Notes: a model not told the origin generated them from the letters alone. Numbered from the stretch's first letter, positions 8,244 to 18,100 are shown. The stretch: DNA of 64,000 nt from Pseudomonas sp. URMO17WK12:I11 (GCF_007677725.1 NZ_VEDF01000006.1:186001-250000); one strand, 5' to 3'. Translations and numbers: made by a program.

Positions 8244-8684
8244 CTAGGCTGCCACGCCCGCGTCGGCCTTCATTCCCGCCGCTTCGATCGCACTGATCGC
8301 GCACTGCTCATCGATATCCGAGGTATCGCCGCTGATACCGACCGCCCCCAGCACTTTACCCTCCTGATCGCGAATCAATACCCCACCCGGTGCCGGCACC
8401 ACTGGCCGTTCACCTAGCCCGTTCAAGGCGGCGAAGAATGCAGGCCGTTGTTGCGCATCCAGCGCCAGCAGGCGCGAGCCTTTGCCGACGGCAATCGCAC
8501 CCCAGGCTTTGCCAATGGCCACGTCCGGGCGAATCAGGCTGGCGCCGTCTTCGCGCTGCAGCGCCAACAGATGGCCGCCGGCGTCAAGCACGGCCACGGT
8601 CAATGGCGCGGCGTCGATCTTGCGCCCGGCAGCCAGCGCAGCATTCACCAGGCTGACCGCGATTTTCAGGTTCAAAGCGTTCAT
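8244..8684 (-). CDS. glcG: GlcG/HbpS family protein
   Basis: 146 residues from the ATG at 8684, preceded by AGAGGA at 6 bases. The sequence is a single GlcG/HbpS (formerly DUF336) domain: an N-terminal helix, LTVAVLDAGGHLLALQREDGA (residues ~28-48), and the glycine-rich C-terminal VLIRDQEGKVLGAVGISGDTSDIDEQCA. Proteins of this family accompany glycolate/glyoxylate genes; some relatives bind heme, and an exact function here is not known. It is divergently oriented from gcl, sharing a 255-bp control region with two TTGTATACAA palindromes, which suggests co-regulation with glyoxylate use. Confidence 0.87.
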   Translation of the reverse strand: MNALNLKIAVSLVNAALAAGRKIDAAPLTVAVLDAGGHLLALQREDGASLIRPDVAIGKAWGAIAVGKGSRLLALDAQQRPAFFAALNGLGERPVVPAPGGVLIRDQEGKVLGAVGISGDTSDIDEQCAISAIEAAGMKADAGVAA

Positions 8685-8764
8685 GACAGGTCCTCTTCTT
8701 GTTGTTGGAAGCCATAGGGCAAGTGAAAATCGGATAAGCCAATAGAACACAACTCGGTTGGTTT

Positions 8765-8774
8765 TTGTATACAA
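8765..8774. promoter_or_regulatory. Perfect palindrome TTGTATACAA, operator candidate (glcG side)
   Basis: A 10-bp perfect palindrome fitting the T.GT..AC.A pattern of GntR/FadR-type operators. It lies 81 bp upstream of the glcG start and 140 bp, centre to centre, from an identical copy near gcl. No GntR regulator gene lies in the window. Confidence 0.55.
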
Positions 8775-8859
8775 TAAATTGAAACGATCGTATGCGATGG
8801 CGCAAACGATCATTTTCATGGGCGCTCGGCGCCAACGCACTCAGCCCGACGAAAACCCG

Positions 8860-8889
8860 TTGACCTGAAGCGCCAGCCGTGAATACACT
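8860..8889 (+). promoter_or_regulatory. Sigma-70 promoter candidate for gcl
   Basis: TTGACC (8860-8865), an 18-bp spacer and TACACT (8884-8889) give a plausible housekeeping promoter about 50 bp before the gcl start. The palindrome at 8905-8914 would sit just downstream of the transcription start, a classic repressor position. Confidence 0.45.
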
Positions 8890-8904
8890 CTGGCACAAAG
8901 AAAG

Positions 8905-8914
8905 TTGTATACAA
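8905..8914. promoter_or_regulatory. Perfect palindrome TTGTATACAA, operator candidate (gcl side)
   Basis: The second identical copy of the 10-bp palindrome, 25 bp before the gcl start codon. Bound repressor here would block transcription from the promoter at 8860-8889. Two copies 140 bp apart could allow looping. Confidence 0.55.
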
Positions 8915-8939
8915 TTACAAAATCGATGAGGCACAAATC

Positions 8940-10715
8940 ATGAGCAAAATGAGAGCAATCGATGCAGCCGTTCTGGTCATGCGCCGTGAAGGTGTAGAGA
9001 CTGCGTTCGGCATCCCGGGGGCTGCCATCAACCCGCTGTACTCGGCCCTGAAGAAAGTGGGTGGCATCGATCACGTCCTCGCTCGTCACGTCGAAGGCGC
9101 CTCGCACATGGCCGAGGGTTACACCCGCGCCAATCCAGGCAACATCGGCGTGTGCATCGGTACCTCAGGTCCCGCCGGTACCGACATGGTCACAGGCCTG
9201 TACAGCGCCTCGGCCGACTCCATCCCGATCCTGTGCATTACCGGTCAGGCGCCACGTGCTCGCCTGCACAAGGAAGACTTCCAGGCCGTGGACATCACCA
9301 GCATCGTCAAGCCCGTCACCAAGTGGGCCACAACCGTGCTGGAACCCGGTCAGGTGCCTTATGCGTTCCAGAAAGCCTTCTTCGAAATGCGCAGCGGCCG
9401 TCCGGGCCCGGTGCTGATCGACCTGCCGTTCGACGTGCAGATGGCCGAAATCGAGTTCGACATCGACGCCTACGAGCCGCTGCCGGTGCACAAGCCGGCC
9501 GCCAGCCGCGTGCAGGCGGAAAAAGCCCTGGCCATGCTCAATGACGCTGAGCGCCCACTGCTGGTGGCAGGCGGCGGCATCATCAATGCCGACGCCAGCG
9601 ACAAGCTGGTCGAATTCGCAGAGCTGACCGGCGTGCCGGTGATCCCGACCCTGATGGGCTGGGGCACCATCCCGGACGACCACGCGTTGATGGTCGGCAT
9701 GGTCGGCCTGCAGACCTCGCACCGCTACGGCAATGCCACCCTGCTCAAATCCGATCTGGTGTTCGGCATCGGCAACCGCTGGGCCAACCGTCATACCGGC
9801 TCGGTGGACGTCTACACCGAAGGCCGCAAATTCGTCCACGTGGACATCGAACCGACCCAGATCGGCCGCGTGTTCACCCCAGACCTGGGTATCGTTTCCG
9901 ATGCAGGCCAGGCCCTCGATGCCTTCCTCGAAGTGGCACGCGAGTGGAAAGCGGCCGGCAAGCTCAAGTGCCGCAAGGCCTGGCTGGAGGACTGCCAGCA
10001 ACGCAAGGCCAGCCTGCAACGCAAGACCCACTTCGACAACGTGCCGGTCAAGCCGCAGCGCGTCTATGAAGAGATGAACCAGGTATTCGGCAAAGACACC
10101 TGCTATGTCAGCACCATCGGCCTGTCGCAGATCGCTGGCGCGCAGTTCCTGCACGTGTACAAGCCCCGCCATTGGATCAACTGCGGCCAGGCCGGCCCGC
10201 TGGGCTGGACCATTCCAGCGGCCCTGGGTGTGGTCAAGGCCGACCCGGCGCGCAAGGTGGTGGCACTGTCGGGCGACTATGACTTCCAGTTCATGATCGA
10301 AGAACTGGCAGTGGGCGCGCAGTTCAACCTGCCGTATGTCCACGTGCTGGTGAACAACGCCTACCTGGGCCTGATTCGCCAGGCGCAGCGTGGCTTCGAC
10401 ATGGATTACTGTGTACAACTGGCGTTCGAGAACATCAACTCGACCGACGCTGCCACCTACGGTGTCGACCATGTCGCCGTAGTCGAAGGCCTGGGTTGCA
10501 AGGCCATCCGCGTATTCGAACCGGCAGAGATCGCTCCGGCCTTGCTCAAGGCGCAGAAGATGGCCGAAGAGTTTCGCGTGCCGGTGGTGGTCGAAGTGAT
10601 CCTCGAGCGTGTGACCAACATTTCCATGGGCACCGAGATCAACGCGGTCAACGAATTCGAAGACCTGGCCCTGGTCGGTAACGACGCGCCAACCGCCATC
10701 TCGCTGCTGGACTGA
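8940..10715 (+). CDS. gcl: Glyoxylate carboligase (tartronate-semialdehyde synthase)
   Basis: 591 residues, collinear with E. coli Gcl over its whole length. It condenses two glyoxylate molecules to tartronate semialdehyde and CO2, using thiamine diphosphate and FAD. The N-terminal ThDP-enzyme domain contains [13 protein letters not shown], with Val51 in the position where other ThDP enzymes have the catalytic Glu, the known hallmark of Gcl. The C-terminal ThDP/Mg site [12 protein letters not shown]...NNAYLG is visible near residues 442-480. First gene of gcl-hyi-glxR-ttuD-pyk. The upstream palindrome suggests repression by a GntR-type regulator (inference). Confidence 0.97.
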   Translation: MSKMRAIDAAVLVMRREGVETAFGIPGAAINPLYSALKKVGGIDHVLARHVEGASHMAEGYTRANPGNIGVCIGTSGPAGTDMVTGLYSASADSIPILCITGQAPRARLHKEDFQAVDITSIVKPVTKWATTVLEPGQVPYAFQKAFFEMRSGRPGPVLIDLPFDVQMAEIEFDIDAYEPLPVHKPAASRVQAEKALAMLNDAERPLLVAGGGIINADASDKLVEFAELTGVPVIPTLMGWGTIPDDHALMVGMVGLQTSHRYGNATLLKSDLVFGIGNRWANRHTGSVDVYTEGRKFVHVDIEPTQIGRVFTPDLGIVSDAGQALDAFLEVAREWKAAGKLKCRKAWLEDCQQRKASLQRKTHFDNVPVKPQRVYEEMNQVFGKDTCYVSTIGLSQIAGAQFLHVYKPRHWINCGQAGPLGWTIPAALGVVKADPARKVVALSGDYDFQFMIEELAVGAQFNLPYVHVLVNNAYLGLIRQAQRGFDMDYCVQLAFENINSTDAATYGVDHVAVVEGLGCKAIRVFEPAEIAPALLKAQKMAEEFRVPVVVEVILERVTNISMGTEINAVNEFEDLALVGNDAPTAISLLD

Positions 10716-10724
10716 CCGCCTGAC

Positions 10725-10746
10725 GCCCCCGGCCGCGACCGGGGGC
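10725..10746 (+). other. Intergenic hairpin between gcl and hyi
   Basis: A perfect 8-bp stem GCCCCCGG/CCGGGGGC with a 6-base loop, 9 bp after the gcl stop and just before the hyi ribosome-binding site (AAGGAG). No T-run follows, so it is more likely an mRNA-stability or attenuation element in the operon than a full terminator. Confidence 0.5.
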
Positions 10747-10768
10747 CCTCATCGCAAGGAGACACCCC

Positions 10769-11551
<783 letters not shown>

Positions 11552-11628
11552 GACCGTACACGCAATCTGCAGGGGCGCCCCGGCAACGCAGCCCACCCAG
11601 ATTCAACAACTACAAGAGGCACATTCTC

Positions 11629-12522
11629 ATGGCTAAAATCGGTTTCCTCGGCACTGGCATCATGGGCAAACCCATGGCGCAAAACCTGCAGAAAGCAGGC
11701 CACAGCATCTTCGTCTCCACCCACCACGATGCAGCACCTGCCGACCTGATCGCTGCCGGCGCCGTGGCCCTGGCCAACCCGAAGGAAGTGGCTCAGGAAG
11801 CTGAATTCATCATCGTCATGGTCCCCGACACCCCGCAGGTCGAGAGCGTGCTGTTCGGTGAAAACGGCGTTGCCGAAGGCGTAGGGCCGAACAAGGTGGT
11901 GATCGACATGAGCTCGATCTCCCCGACCGCCACCAAGGCCTTTGCCGAGAAGATCAAGGCCACCGGCGCTGCCTACCTGGATGCCCCGGTATCCGGCGGC
12001 GAAGTCGGCGCCAAGGCGGCGACCCTGAGCATCATGGTCGGCGGTTGCCCGAAAGCCTTCGAGCGCGCCCAGCCGCTGTTCGAGGCCATGGGCAAGAACA
12101 TCACCCGTGTCGGTGGCAATGGTGACGGCCAGACCGCCAAGGTCGCCAACCAGATCATCGTCGCCCTGAACATCCAGGCGGTCGCCGAAGCGCTGCTGTT
12201 CGCCGCCAAGAATGGCGCGGATCCGGCCAAGGTGCGTGAAGCGCTGATGGGCGGTTTCGCCTCCTCGAAGATTCTCGAAGTGCACGCCGAGCGCATGATC
12301 AAGGGCACCTTCGACCCAGGCTTCCGCATCAACCTGCACCAGAAGGACCTCAACCTGGCCCTGCAAGGCGCCAAGGAACTGGGCATCAACCTACCCAACA
12401 CCTCCAACGCCCAGCAAGTGTTCAACACCTGCCAGGCCCTGGGTGGCGGCAACTGGGACCACTCGGCGCTGATCAAGGGCCTGGAGCACATGGCCAACTT
12501 CTCGATCCGCGACGAGCAATAA
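11629..12522 (+). CDS. glxR: Tartronate semialdehyde reductase (2-hydroxy-3-oxopropionate reductase)
   Basis: 297 residues of the beta-hydroxyacid dehydrogenase family. The N-terminal dinucleotide fold GFLGTGIMGKPMAQNL (residues 4-19) binds NAD(P)H, the substrate loop DAPVSGGEVGAK (~118-129) and the catalytic Lys in KVANQIIVALN (~170) are in place. It reduces tartronate semialdehyde from Gcl to D-glycerate. Third gene of the operon; an inverted REP-like pair separates it from ttuD, so ttuD-pyk may be expressed at a different level. Confidence 0.96.
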   Translation: MAKIGFLGTGIMGKPMAQNLQKAGHSIFVSTHHDAAPADLIAAGAVALANPKEVAQEAEFIIVMVPDTPQVESVLFGENGVAEGVGPNKVVIDMSSISPTATKAFAEKIKATGAAYLDAPVSGGEVGAKAATLSIMVGGCPKAFERAQPLFEAMGKNITRVGGNGDGQTAKVANQIIVALNIQAVAEALLFAAKNGADPAKVREALMGGFASSKILEVHAERMIKGTFDPGFRINLHQKDLNLALQGAKELGINLPNTSNAQQVFNTCQALGGGNWDHSALIKGLEHMANFSIRDEQ

Positions 12523-12540
12523 GTTGCAAGCCTCACTGGC

Positions 12541-12613
12541 CTCATCGCGAGCTGCGCTCGCTCCTACGGGATCAGCGCAAAGCCCGTAGGAGCGAGCATA
12601 GCTCGCGATAAAG
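12541..12613. repeat. Inverted pair of REP-like elements
   Basis: A left arm (12541-12570) and a right arm (12583-12613) are nearly perfect reverse complements over 30 bases, with a 12-base centre. The arms contain GCTCGCTCCTACGGG and its complement, the core of the ~35-bp REP elements abundant in P. putida-type genomes. The pair can form a large stem-loop in mRNA between glxR and ttuD. Such pairs can stabilise upstream mRNA and serve as sites for REP-associated transposases; none is encoded nearby. Confidence 0.8.
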
Positions 12614-12745
12614 CCCACGCCGCCTGACCTGCGACCACAGATCAGGCAGCGACACCGAGCAACACCCGCCCCTGGTTCGGCCTGCACGGAGGCAGTTCCA
12701 GGGGCGTTTTCGATTCTGCAGAACAACAATAAATGGGAGCCTGCC

Positions 12746-14020
12746 ATGTCGGTCGATCCGCAAAAAATTCTCCGCGAGCTGTTCGACACAGCCATCGCCG
12801 CCGCCCACCCGCGCCAGATTCTGGAACCTTACCTGCCCGCCGATCGCAGCGGCCGGGTCATCGTCATCGGGGCCGGCAAAGCTGCCGCCGCCATGGCCGA
12901 AGTGGTGGAAAAAAACTGGCAAGGCGAGGTCTCGGGCCTAGTCGTCACCCGTTACGGCCATGGCGCCAACTGCCAGAAGATCGAAGTGGTCGAAGCCGCG
13001 CATCCGGTACCCGACGCCGCCGGCCTTGCCGTGGCCAAGCGCGTGCTGGAGCTGGTCAGCGACCTGAACGAAGACGACCGCGTCATCTTCCTGCTGTCTG
13101 GCGGTGGTTCTGCCCTGTTGGCCTTGCCCGCCGAAGGCCTGACCCTGGCCGACAAGCAGCACATCAACAAGGCGCTGCTCAAATCCGGTGCGACCATCGG
13201 CGAGATGAACTGCGTGCGCAAGCACCTCTCGGCGATCAAAGGCGGTCGCCTGGCCAAGGCCTGCTGGCCGGCCACGGTGTACACCTATGCGATTTCCGAC
13301 GTACCCGGCGACCTTGCCACCGTCATCGCCTCAGGCCCCACCGTGGCCGACCCCAGCACGTCCGCCGACGCCCTGGCGATCCTCAAGCGCTACGCCATCG
13401 ACGCGCCTCAGGCGGTGATCGACTGGCTCAACAACCCCGCCTCCGAAACCGTCAAGGCGGGCGATCCGGCCTTGGCGCGCAGCCACTTCCAGCTGATCGC
13501 CAAGCCGCAGCAGTCGCTCGAAGCGGCCGCCGTACAAGCCCGCAAGGCCGGCTTCAGCCCGCTGATTCTGGGCGATCTGGAAGGCGAATCGCGCGAAGTG
13601 GCCAAGGTGCATGCCGGGATTGCCCGGCAGATCGTGCAGCATGGGCAGCCGCTCAAAGCGCCTTGCGTGATTCTCTCGGGCGGTGAAACCACCGTGACCG
13701 TACGCGGCGACGGCCGTGGCGGGCGCAACGCCGAATTCCTGCTCAGCCTGACCGAAAACCTCAAAGGTCTGCCAGGCGTCTACGCCCTGGCCGGCGATAC
13801 CGACGGCATCGACGGTTCGGAAGAAAACGCCGGCGCCATCATGACCCCGGACAGCTACGTCCGCGCAGCGGCCTTGGGCCTGTCGGCCAGCGACGAGCTG
13901 GACAACAACAACGGTTATGGCTATTTCGCCGCGCTCGATGCGCTCATCGTCACCGAGCCGACCCGCACCAACGTCAACGACTTCCGCGCCATTCTGATCC
14001 TTGAGACTGCTCAATCATGA
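12746..14020 (+). CDS. ttuD: Glycerate 2-kinase / hydroxypyruvate reductase (MOFRL family)
   Basis: 424 residues. The N-terminal GK-II domain has VIVIGAGKAAAAMAEVVE (residues ~34-51) and the loop FLLSGGGSALLALP; the C-terminal MOFRL domain has SGGETTVTVRGDGRGGRNAEFLL and ALAGDTDGIDGS. The family was annotated as hydroxypyruvate reductase (TtuD), but its better-supported reaction is ATP-dependent phosphorylation of D-glycerate to 2-phosphoglycerate. That reaction fits here, between a glycerate-producing reductase and pyruvate kinase. The ATG has GGGAG at 7 bp. Its end overlaps the pyk start by 4 bases (ATGA). Confidence 0.93.
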   Translation: MSVDPQKILRELFDTAIAAAHPRQILEPYLPADRSGRVIVIGAGKAAAAMAEVVEKNWQGEVSGLVVTRYGHGANCQKIEVVEAAHPVPDAAGLAVAKRVLELVSDLNEDDRVIFLLSGGGSALLALPAEGLTLADKQHINKALLKSGATIGEMNCVRKHLSAIKGGRLAKACWPATVYTYAISDVPGDLATVIASGPTVADPSTSADALAILKRYAIDAPQAVIDWLNNPASETVKAGDPALARSHFQLIAKPQQSLEAAAVQARKAGFSPLILGDLEGESREVAKVHAGIARQIVQHGQPLKAPCVILSGGETTVTVRGDGRGGRNAEFLLSLTENLKGLPGVYALAGDTDGIDGSEENAGAIMTPDSYVRAAALGLSASDELDNNNGYGYFAALDALIVTEPTRTNVNDFRAILILETAQS

Positions 14021-15432
14021 CGCCTGATAAAAAAGTGAAGATCCTCGCCACCCTCGGCCCTGCGATCGAAGGCATCGACGATATCCGCCAGCTGGTCGAG
14101 GCCGGGGTGAATATCTTTCGCCTGAACTTCAGCCACGGCGAGCACGCCGACCACGCCCTGCGCTACCAGTGGATTCGCGAGGTCGAACAGCAGCTGAACT
14201 ACCCACTGGGTATCTTGATGGACTTGCAAGGGCCGAAACTGCGGGTCGGCCGCTTTGCCGAGGGCAAGGTCCAGCTGCAACGCGGCCAGGCGCTGCGCCT
14301 GGACCTGGACAAGGCGCCAGGCGACAGCCAGCGGGTCAACCTGCCACACCCGGAAATCATCGCAGCCCTCGAGCCGGGCATGGACCTGCTGCTTGACGAC
14401 GGCAAGCTGCGTTTGCGCGTGACCGCCAAGCACAGCGATGCCATCGACACAGAAGTGCTCAACGGTGGCGAGCTGTCCGATCGCAAGGGCGTCAACGTGC
14501 CGCAGGCCGTGCTCGAGCTTTCGCCACTCACCGAAAAAGACCGCCGTGACCTGGCCTTCGGCCTGGATCTGGGCGTCGATTGGGTGGCCTTGTCGTTCGT
14601 CCAGCGCCCTGAAGACATCGTCGAAGCACGCCAGCTGATCGGTGACCGCGCTTACTTGATGGCCAAGATCGAAAAACCCTCGGCCGTCGAACACGTGCAG
14701 GCCATCGCCGAGCTGGCCGATGCAATCATGGTCGCCCGCGGCGACCTGGGCGTGGAAGTGCCGGCCGAGAGCGTGCCGCAGATCCAGAAGCGCATCATCG
14801 GCACCTGCCGCCAACTGGGCAAGCCGGTGGTGGTGGCCACGCAGATGCTTGAATCCATGCGCTTCTCGCCAGCGCCGACCCGCGCCGAAGTCACCGACGT
14901 GGCCAACGCCGTGGCCGAAGGTGCCGACGCGGTGATGCTGTCGGCCGAAACCGCCTCCGGCGACTACCCGCTGGAAGCGGTGCAGATGATGAGCAAGATC
15001 ATCCGCCAGGTGGAAAACGGCCCGGACTATCAGGCGCAGCTCGACGTCGGCCGGCCCAAGGCCGAAGCCACCGTGTCGGACGCGATCAGCTGCGCGATCC
15101 GGCGTATCAGCGGCATCCTGCCGGTGGCGGTACTGGTCAACTACAGCGAGTCCGGCGCCTCGACCTTGCGCGCCGCGCGTGAACGGCCGCGCGCGCCGAT
15201 CCTCAACCTGACGCCGAACCTAGCCGCTGCCCGTCGTCTGAGCGTGGCCTGGGGCGTGCATTCGGTGGTCAACGACCGCTTGCGCCAGGTCGACGAGGTG
15301 GTTTCGACTGCCTTGGAGATTGCCCAGGCGCAAGGCATGGCCAGCCGTGGCGACACGCTGCTGATCACCGCCGGGGTGCCGTTCGGCAAACCGGGTTCGA
15401 CCAACACCTTGCGTATCGAGATTCTGGTCTGA
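14017..15432 (+). CDS. pykF: Pyruvate kinase
   Basis: 471 residues. The N-terminal KILATLGPAIEGIDDIRQLVEAGVNIFRLNFSHG, the LMDLQGPKLRVG strand, the active-site MAKIEKPSA (catalytic Lys) and IMVARGDLGVEVP (metal-binding Glu/Asp) are all present, followed by the C-terminal regulatory domain. It converts phosphoenolpyruvate to pyruvate, making ATP. The 4-base overlap with ttuD shows translational coupling. With enolase from elsewhere, glycerate from glyoxylate is taken to pyruvate. This is the glyoxylate-operon copy; the choice of symbol between pykF and pykA is by convention. Confidence 0.94.
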   Translation: MTPDKKVKILATLGPAIEGIDDIRQLVEAGVNIFRLNFSHGEHADHALRYQWIREVEQQLNYPLGILMDLQGPKLRVGRFAEGKVQLQRGQALRLDLDKAPGDSQRVNLPHPEIIAALEPGMDLLLDDGKLRLRVTAKHSDAIDTEVLNGGELSDRKGVNVPQAVLELSPLTEKDRRDLAFGLDLGVDWVALSFVQRPEDIVEARQLIGDRAYLMAKIEKPSAVEHVQAIAELADAIMVARGDLGVEVPAESVPQIQKRIIGTCRQLGKPVVVATQMLESMRFSPAPTRAEVTDVANAVAEGADAVMLSAETASGDYPLEAVQMMSKIIRQVENGPDYQAQLDVGRPKAEATVSDAISCAIRRISGILPVAVLVNYSESGASTLRAARERPRAPILNLTPNLAAARRLSVAWGVHSVVNDRLRQVDEVVSTALEIAQAQGMASRGDTLLITAGVPFGKPGSTNTLRIEILV

Positions 15433-15440
15433 AACCCCCT

Positions 15441-15459
15441 TGGGGCGCTTCGCGCCCCA
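15441..15459 (+). terminator. Hairpin after pyruvate kinase
   Basis: TGGGGCGC-TTC-GCGCCCCA is a perfect 8-bp stem with a 3-base loop, 8 bp after the pyk stop. A second hairpin (GGGAGGGC-GCA-GCCCTCCC, 15484-15502) follows. Neither has a clear T-run, but the two together probably close the gcl-pyk operon. Confidence 0.55.
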
Positions 15460-15581
15460 GTCGGTGCGGCCTTGCGTCATGCTGGGAGGGCGCAGCCCTC
15501 CCCCACACCGATACACCTGAACGGCGGATAACCGAGGCCCAAAGAGGCCCACCGCTTACCTTCTCACCTCACTGACTGCCC

Positions 15582-16448
15582 ATGTACACCAAAAATTTCG
15601 TCAACCCGTGCCCTGACTGGGCCACGGCCTTGCTCAACGGCTTCAGCCAGGTGCTGCTGCTGCGCAGCCCCCTGTGCGGCCTGTGCTGCCTGCTGGCCAT
15701 CCTGCTGACCGCCCCGGACCTGGTCGGCGGCGCCCTTCTCGGCGCCCTCGCCGGCCTGCTCACTGCCCAGGCCAGGGGCTACGATCGCGCCGACCGCCAG
15801 GCCGGGCTGTATTGCTACAACGGCGTGCTGATCGGCATCCTGATCAGCGCCGTGCTGCCCTGGTCAGCCATGCTCCCGCCGCTGATCATCGCAGCCGGCG
15901 GCCTGTCGAGCATGATCACTCACCAGTGGCGCAAGCGTGGAGGCAAGCTGCTGGTCGCCTACACCGCACCCTTCGTGCTGCTCGGCTGGGTTGCCTTGCT
16001 ATTCGCAAACCCCGCGCCCAGCGTGTTCGTCGAGGCAGAACTTGCCAATGCCGTGGCACGTGGCCTGGGGCAGATTTTTCTGCTCGACCAGCCGCTGGCC
16101 GGGCTGCTGATCATCATCGGGATACTCATTGCCAACCCCTATGCAGCCATGTGGGCCGTGCTCGGCTCGGCCATTGGCGGCGGTGTGGCAGTGCTCGCCG
16201 ACCAGGCGCAAGCCGCAGGGTTTGGCCTGTTCGGCTTCAATGCCGCGCTGGCAGCGCTGGCGTTCAGCCGACAAGGTGAAAAACCGTGGCTGACGATGCT
16301 GGCGATTGCACTGGCCTTGTTGCTTCAATCGCTGTTCAAGCTATTGCCGCTGCCCAGCCTGACCGCGCCCTTCGTTATGGCCTGCTGGTTGATGCACATA
16401 GGTACGCACCTCACCTGTTTGAATCAACGACGAATGTCTACGACATAA
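15582..16448 (+). CDS. Urea transporter (UT family)
   Basis: 288 residues, almost entirely hydrophobic, with about ten membrane segments in two homologous halves. The segments AGLYCYNGVLIGILISAVLP and LFGFNAALAALAFS are the two family repeats (YNG/FN...L) that line the urea channel. Urea transporters carry out facilitated diffusion. The location downstream of allA and the glyoxylate operon suggests handling of urea released in allantoin breakdown, or uptake for urease (inference). The 3' end overlaps the converging Rhs-type gene by 25 bp. Confidence 0.88.
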   Translation: MYTKNFVNPCPDWATALLNGFSQVLLLRSPLCGLCCLLAILLTAPDLVGGALLGALAGLLTAQARGYDRADRQAGLYCYNGVLIGILISAVLPWSAMLPPLIIAAGGLSSMITHQWRKRGGKLLVAYTAPFVLLGWVALLFANPAPSVFVEAELANAVARGLGQIFLLDQPLAGLLIIIGILIANPYAAMWAVLGSAIGGGVAVLADQAQAAGFGLFGFNAALAALAFSRQGEKPWLTMLAIALALLLQSLFKLLPLPSLTAPFVMACWLMHIGTHLTCLNQRRMSTT

Positions 16449-17122
16449 TTGTTTGGGACTGCCCTTTGCTGCCTCCCAGGAACTGAGGCTTGTGTATGCG
16501 GGGCAGTAAATGCATGCGTAGTGGAAATTTCGATGCGCTCGAATTTTCTCCAGATCAAGTGAGCTCCTCTGACATGGGGCGGTGCAGGGATATAAACATC
16601 GCCTTTTTTGAAGTACGTGCCCGATAATTCATCACGCGGCTGGAACTGAGCCACGACTTGAGAATTGATCCTCGGCGAGTTCCCGGTGAACGCGTAGGTC
16701 GTGAAGGTCTCACCGTTGACCTTTATCACCTGCAGAGACTTGCCATGGAACGCCGGTTTCGCAAGCGGCTTCAGATGGTCTTTCAAATCTTTCTTGACCA
16801 AGCCGTAGCGCGAAAGACTTGCTGTCAGCCCCGTCTTCTGCCCCATATGCCCTGTAGGGTCTACTTCATTGACAGGGTCATCATTGCAATAGCAGTACGC
16901 ATTGAGACCACCGGCCCCAAATGGGCTGACGCTGTCAGGGCTCGTGAAACGCATCAGCGATGGTGCGTAGCATCGATAACCATTTCCCAGCAAATAGCCT
17001 GAAAGGCCTTCATCGAACAGCTGGCCGACGTATGCCAAGATGCTGAAAGGTGCCGAACCTACCAGGTAGCCGAACGGTGCATAAGCGTTACCCGGATTAG
17101 GTGTTATGTTCAAAGAGATCAT
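16424..17122 (-). CDS. Orphan Rhs-core domain protein with unknown C-terminal domain
   Basis: 232 residues from the ATG at 17122, which has GGAG at 5 bases; a longer frame lacks conservation. Residues ~30-90 are the Rhs repeat-associated core (GYLLGNGYRCYAPSLMRFTSPDSVSPFG, LNAYCYCNDDPVNEVDPTGH). After DPTGH comes a unique ~140-residue C-terminal domain (FTTYAFTGNSPRINSQVVAQ, PPHVRGAHLIWRKFERIEI), a layout that in full Rhs proteins means a toxin tip. Here the long repeat region is absent, so it is an orphan tip, common in P. putida. No immunity gene is recognised beside it. Its 3' end overlaps the urea transporter gene by 25 bp. Confidence 0.8.
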   Translation of the reverse strand: MISLNITPNPGNAYAPFGYLVGSAPFSILAYVGQLFDEGLSGYLLGNGYRCYAPSLMRFTSPDSVSPFGAGGLNAYCYCNDDPVNEVDPTGHMGQKTGLTASLSRYGLVKKDLKDHLKPLAKPAFHGKSLQVIKVNGETFTTYAFTGNSPRINSQVVAQFQPRDELSGTYFKKGDVYIPAPPHVRGAHLIWRKFERIEISTTHAFTAPHTQASVPGRQQRAVPNNYVVDIRR

Positions 17123-17275
17123 GATCGCTCCAATTCCTGGCTCTACACCGCATCGTTGCCGAAAGATCAAGATCAGAAAACTGGCAGAAATATCAGCTGC
17201 CTTTGCATGTCACCGATTGCAGGTAGGCCATCAACCCCTCTAGGCTGCTGCCAACAGTATTTCGAGCCAATGCAC

Positions 17276-18100
17276 ATGCCTGCATCGCAATCCCTTCGCG
17301 AACGTCTCTACATCATGGTCTTCCAGACCGACACCGTAGCCGGCCGGCGTTTCGACAAGATCCTGCTGTTGATCATCCTGGCCAGCCTGGTAACCGTGAT
17401 CCTCGACAGTATCGACCAGGTACACCAGGGCTATGCCAGCGTGCTCGCCGGTATCGAATGGGGCTTTACCGCGATTTTCCTCGCCGAATACCTGACCCGC
17501 CTGTATTGCTCGCCCAAGCCGTTGCGCTATGCCTTCAGCTTCTACGGCCTGGTCGACCTGCTGGCGATCGTGCCGGGGATCATCGCCCTGTATTACAGCG
17601 ATGCGCAGTACCTGCTGATCATTCGCGTGATCCGCATGCTGCGCATCTTCCGCGTGCTCAAGCTCAGCCCCTACCTCAAGCAGGCCAATTACCTGCTCAG
17701 CGCGCTGGCCGGGAGCAAGCAGAAGATCATCGTCTTCCTGGTCAGCGTATCGACCTTGGTGACCGTGTTCGGCACCCTGATGTACGTCGTCGAAGGGCCT
17801 GAACATGGCTTCACCAGCATCCCCAAAGGCATCTACTGGGCCATCGTCACCCTGACCACGGTGGGTTTCGGCGACATCGTCCCCACCACCCCGCTGGGCC
17901 AGGTACTGTCTTCGCTGGTGATGATCACCGGCTATTCGATCATCGCCGTGCCGACCGGCATCTTCACTGCCGAGCTGGCCAATGCCATGCGCGGCGAACA
18001 GCTGCAGCACGCATGCCCCAGTTGCAGCAAAAATACGCACGAGCAGGGGGCAGCCTTCTGTTCAAGATGCGGTAGTGCGCTGTTCGCTAAGAAAATTTGA
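17276..18100 (+). CDS. Voltage-gated-type potassium ion channel with C-terminal zinc ribbon
   Basis: 274 residues. Six membrane segments are visible: S4 carries the spaced arginines of a voltage sensor (IIRVIRMLRIFRVLKL, residues ~116-131) and the pore loop has the K+ selectivity filter TVGFGD (within LTTVGFGDIVP). The ATG at 17276 is chosen because the family N-terminus (SQSLRERLY) follows; an ATG at 17270 is possible. The last ~25 residues hold two CxxC-type pairs (CPSC...CSRC), a likely zinc ribbon on the cytoplasmic tail. It sits between two converging or diverging Rhs-core genes; its 3' end overlaps the second by 39 bp. Confidence 0.88.
   Translation: MPASQSLRERLYIMVFQTDTVAGRRFDKILLLIILASLVTVILDSIDQVHQGYASVLAGIEWGFTAIFLAEYLTRLYCSPKPLRYAFSFYGLVDLLAIVPGIIALYYSDAQYLLIIRVIRMLRIFRVLKLSPYLKQANYLLSALAGSKQKIIVFLVSVSTLVTVFGTLMYVVEGPEHGFTSIPKGIYWAIVTLTTVGFGDIVPTTPLGQVLSSLVMITGYSIIAVPTGIFTAELANAMRGEQLQHACPSCSKNTHEQGAAFCSRCGSALFAKKI

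Noticed and set aside
9165..10472. 435-codon open frame antisense to gcl
   Set aside because: gcl matches E. coli Gcl along its whole length; the antisense frame has no recognisable domain.
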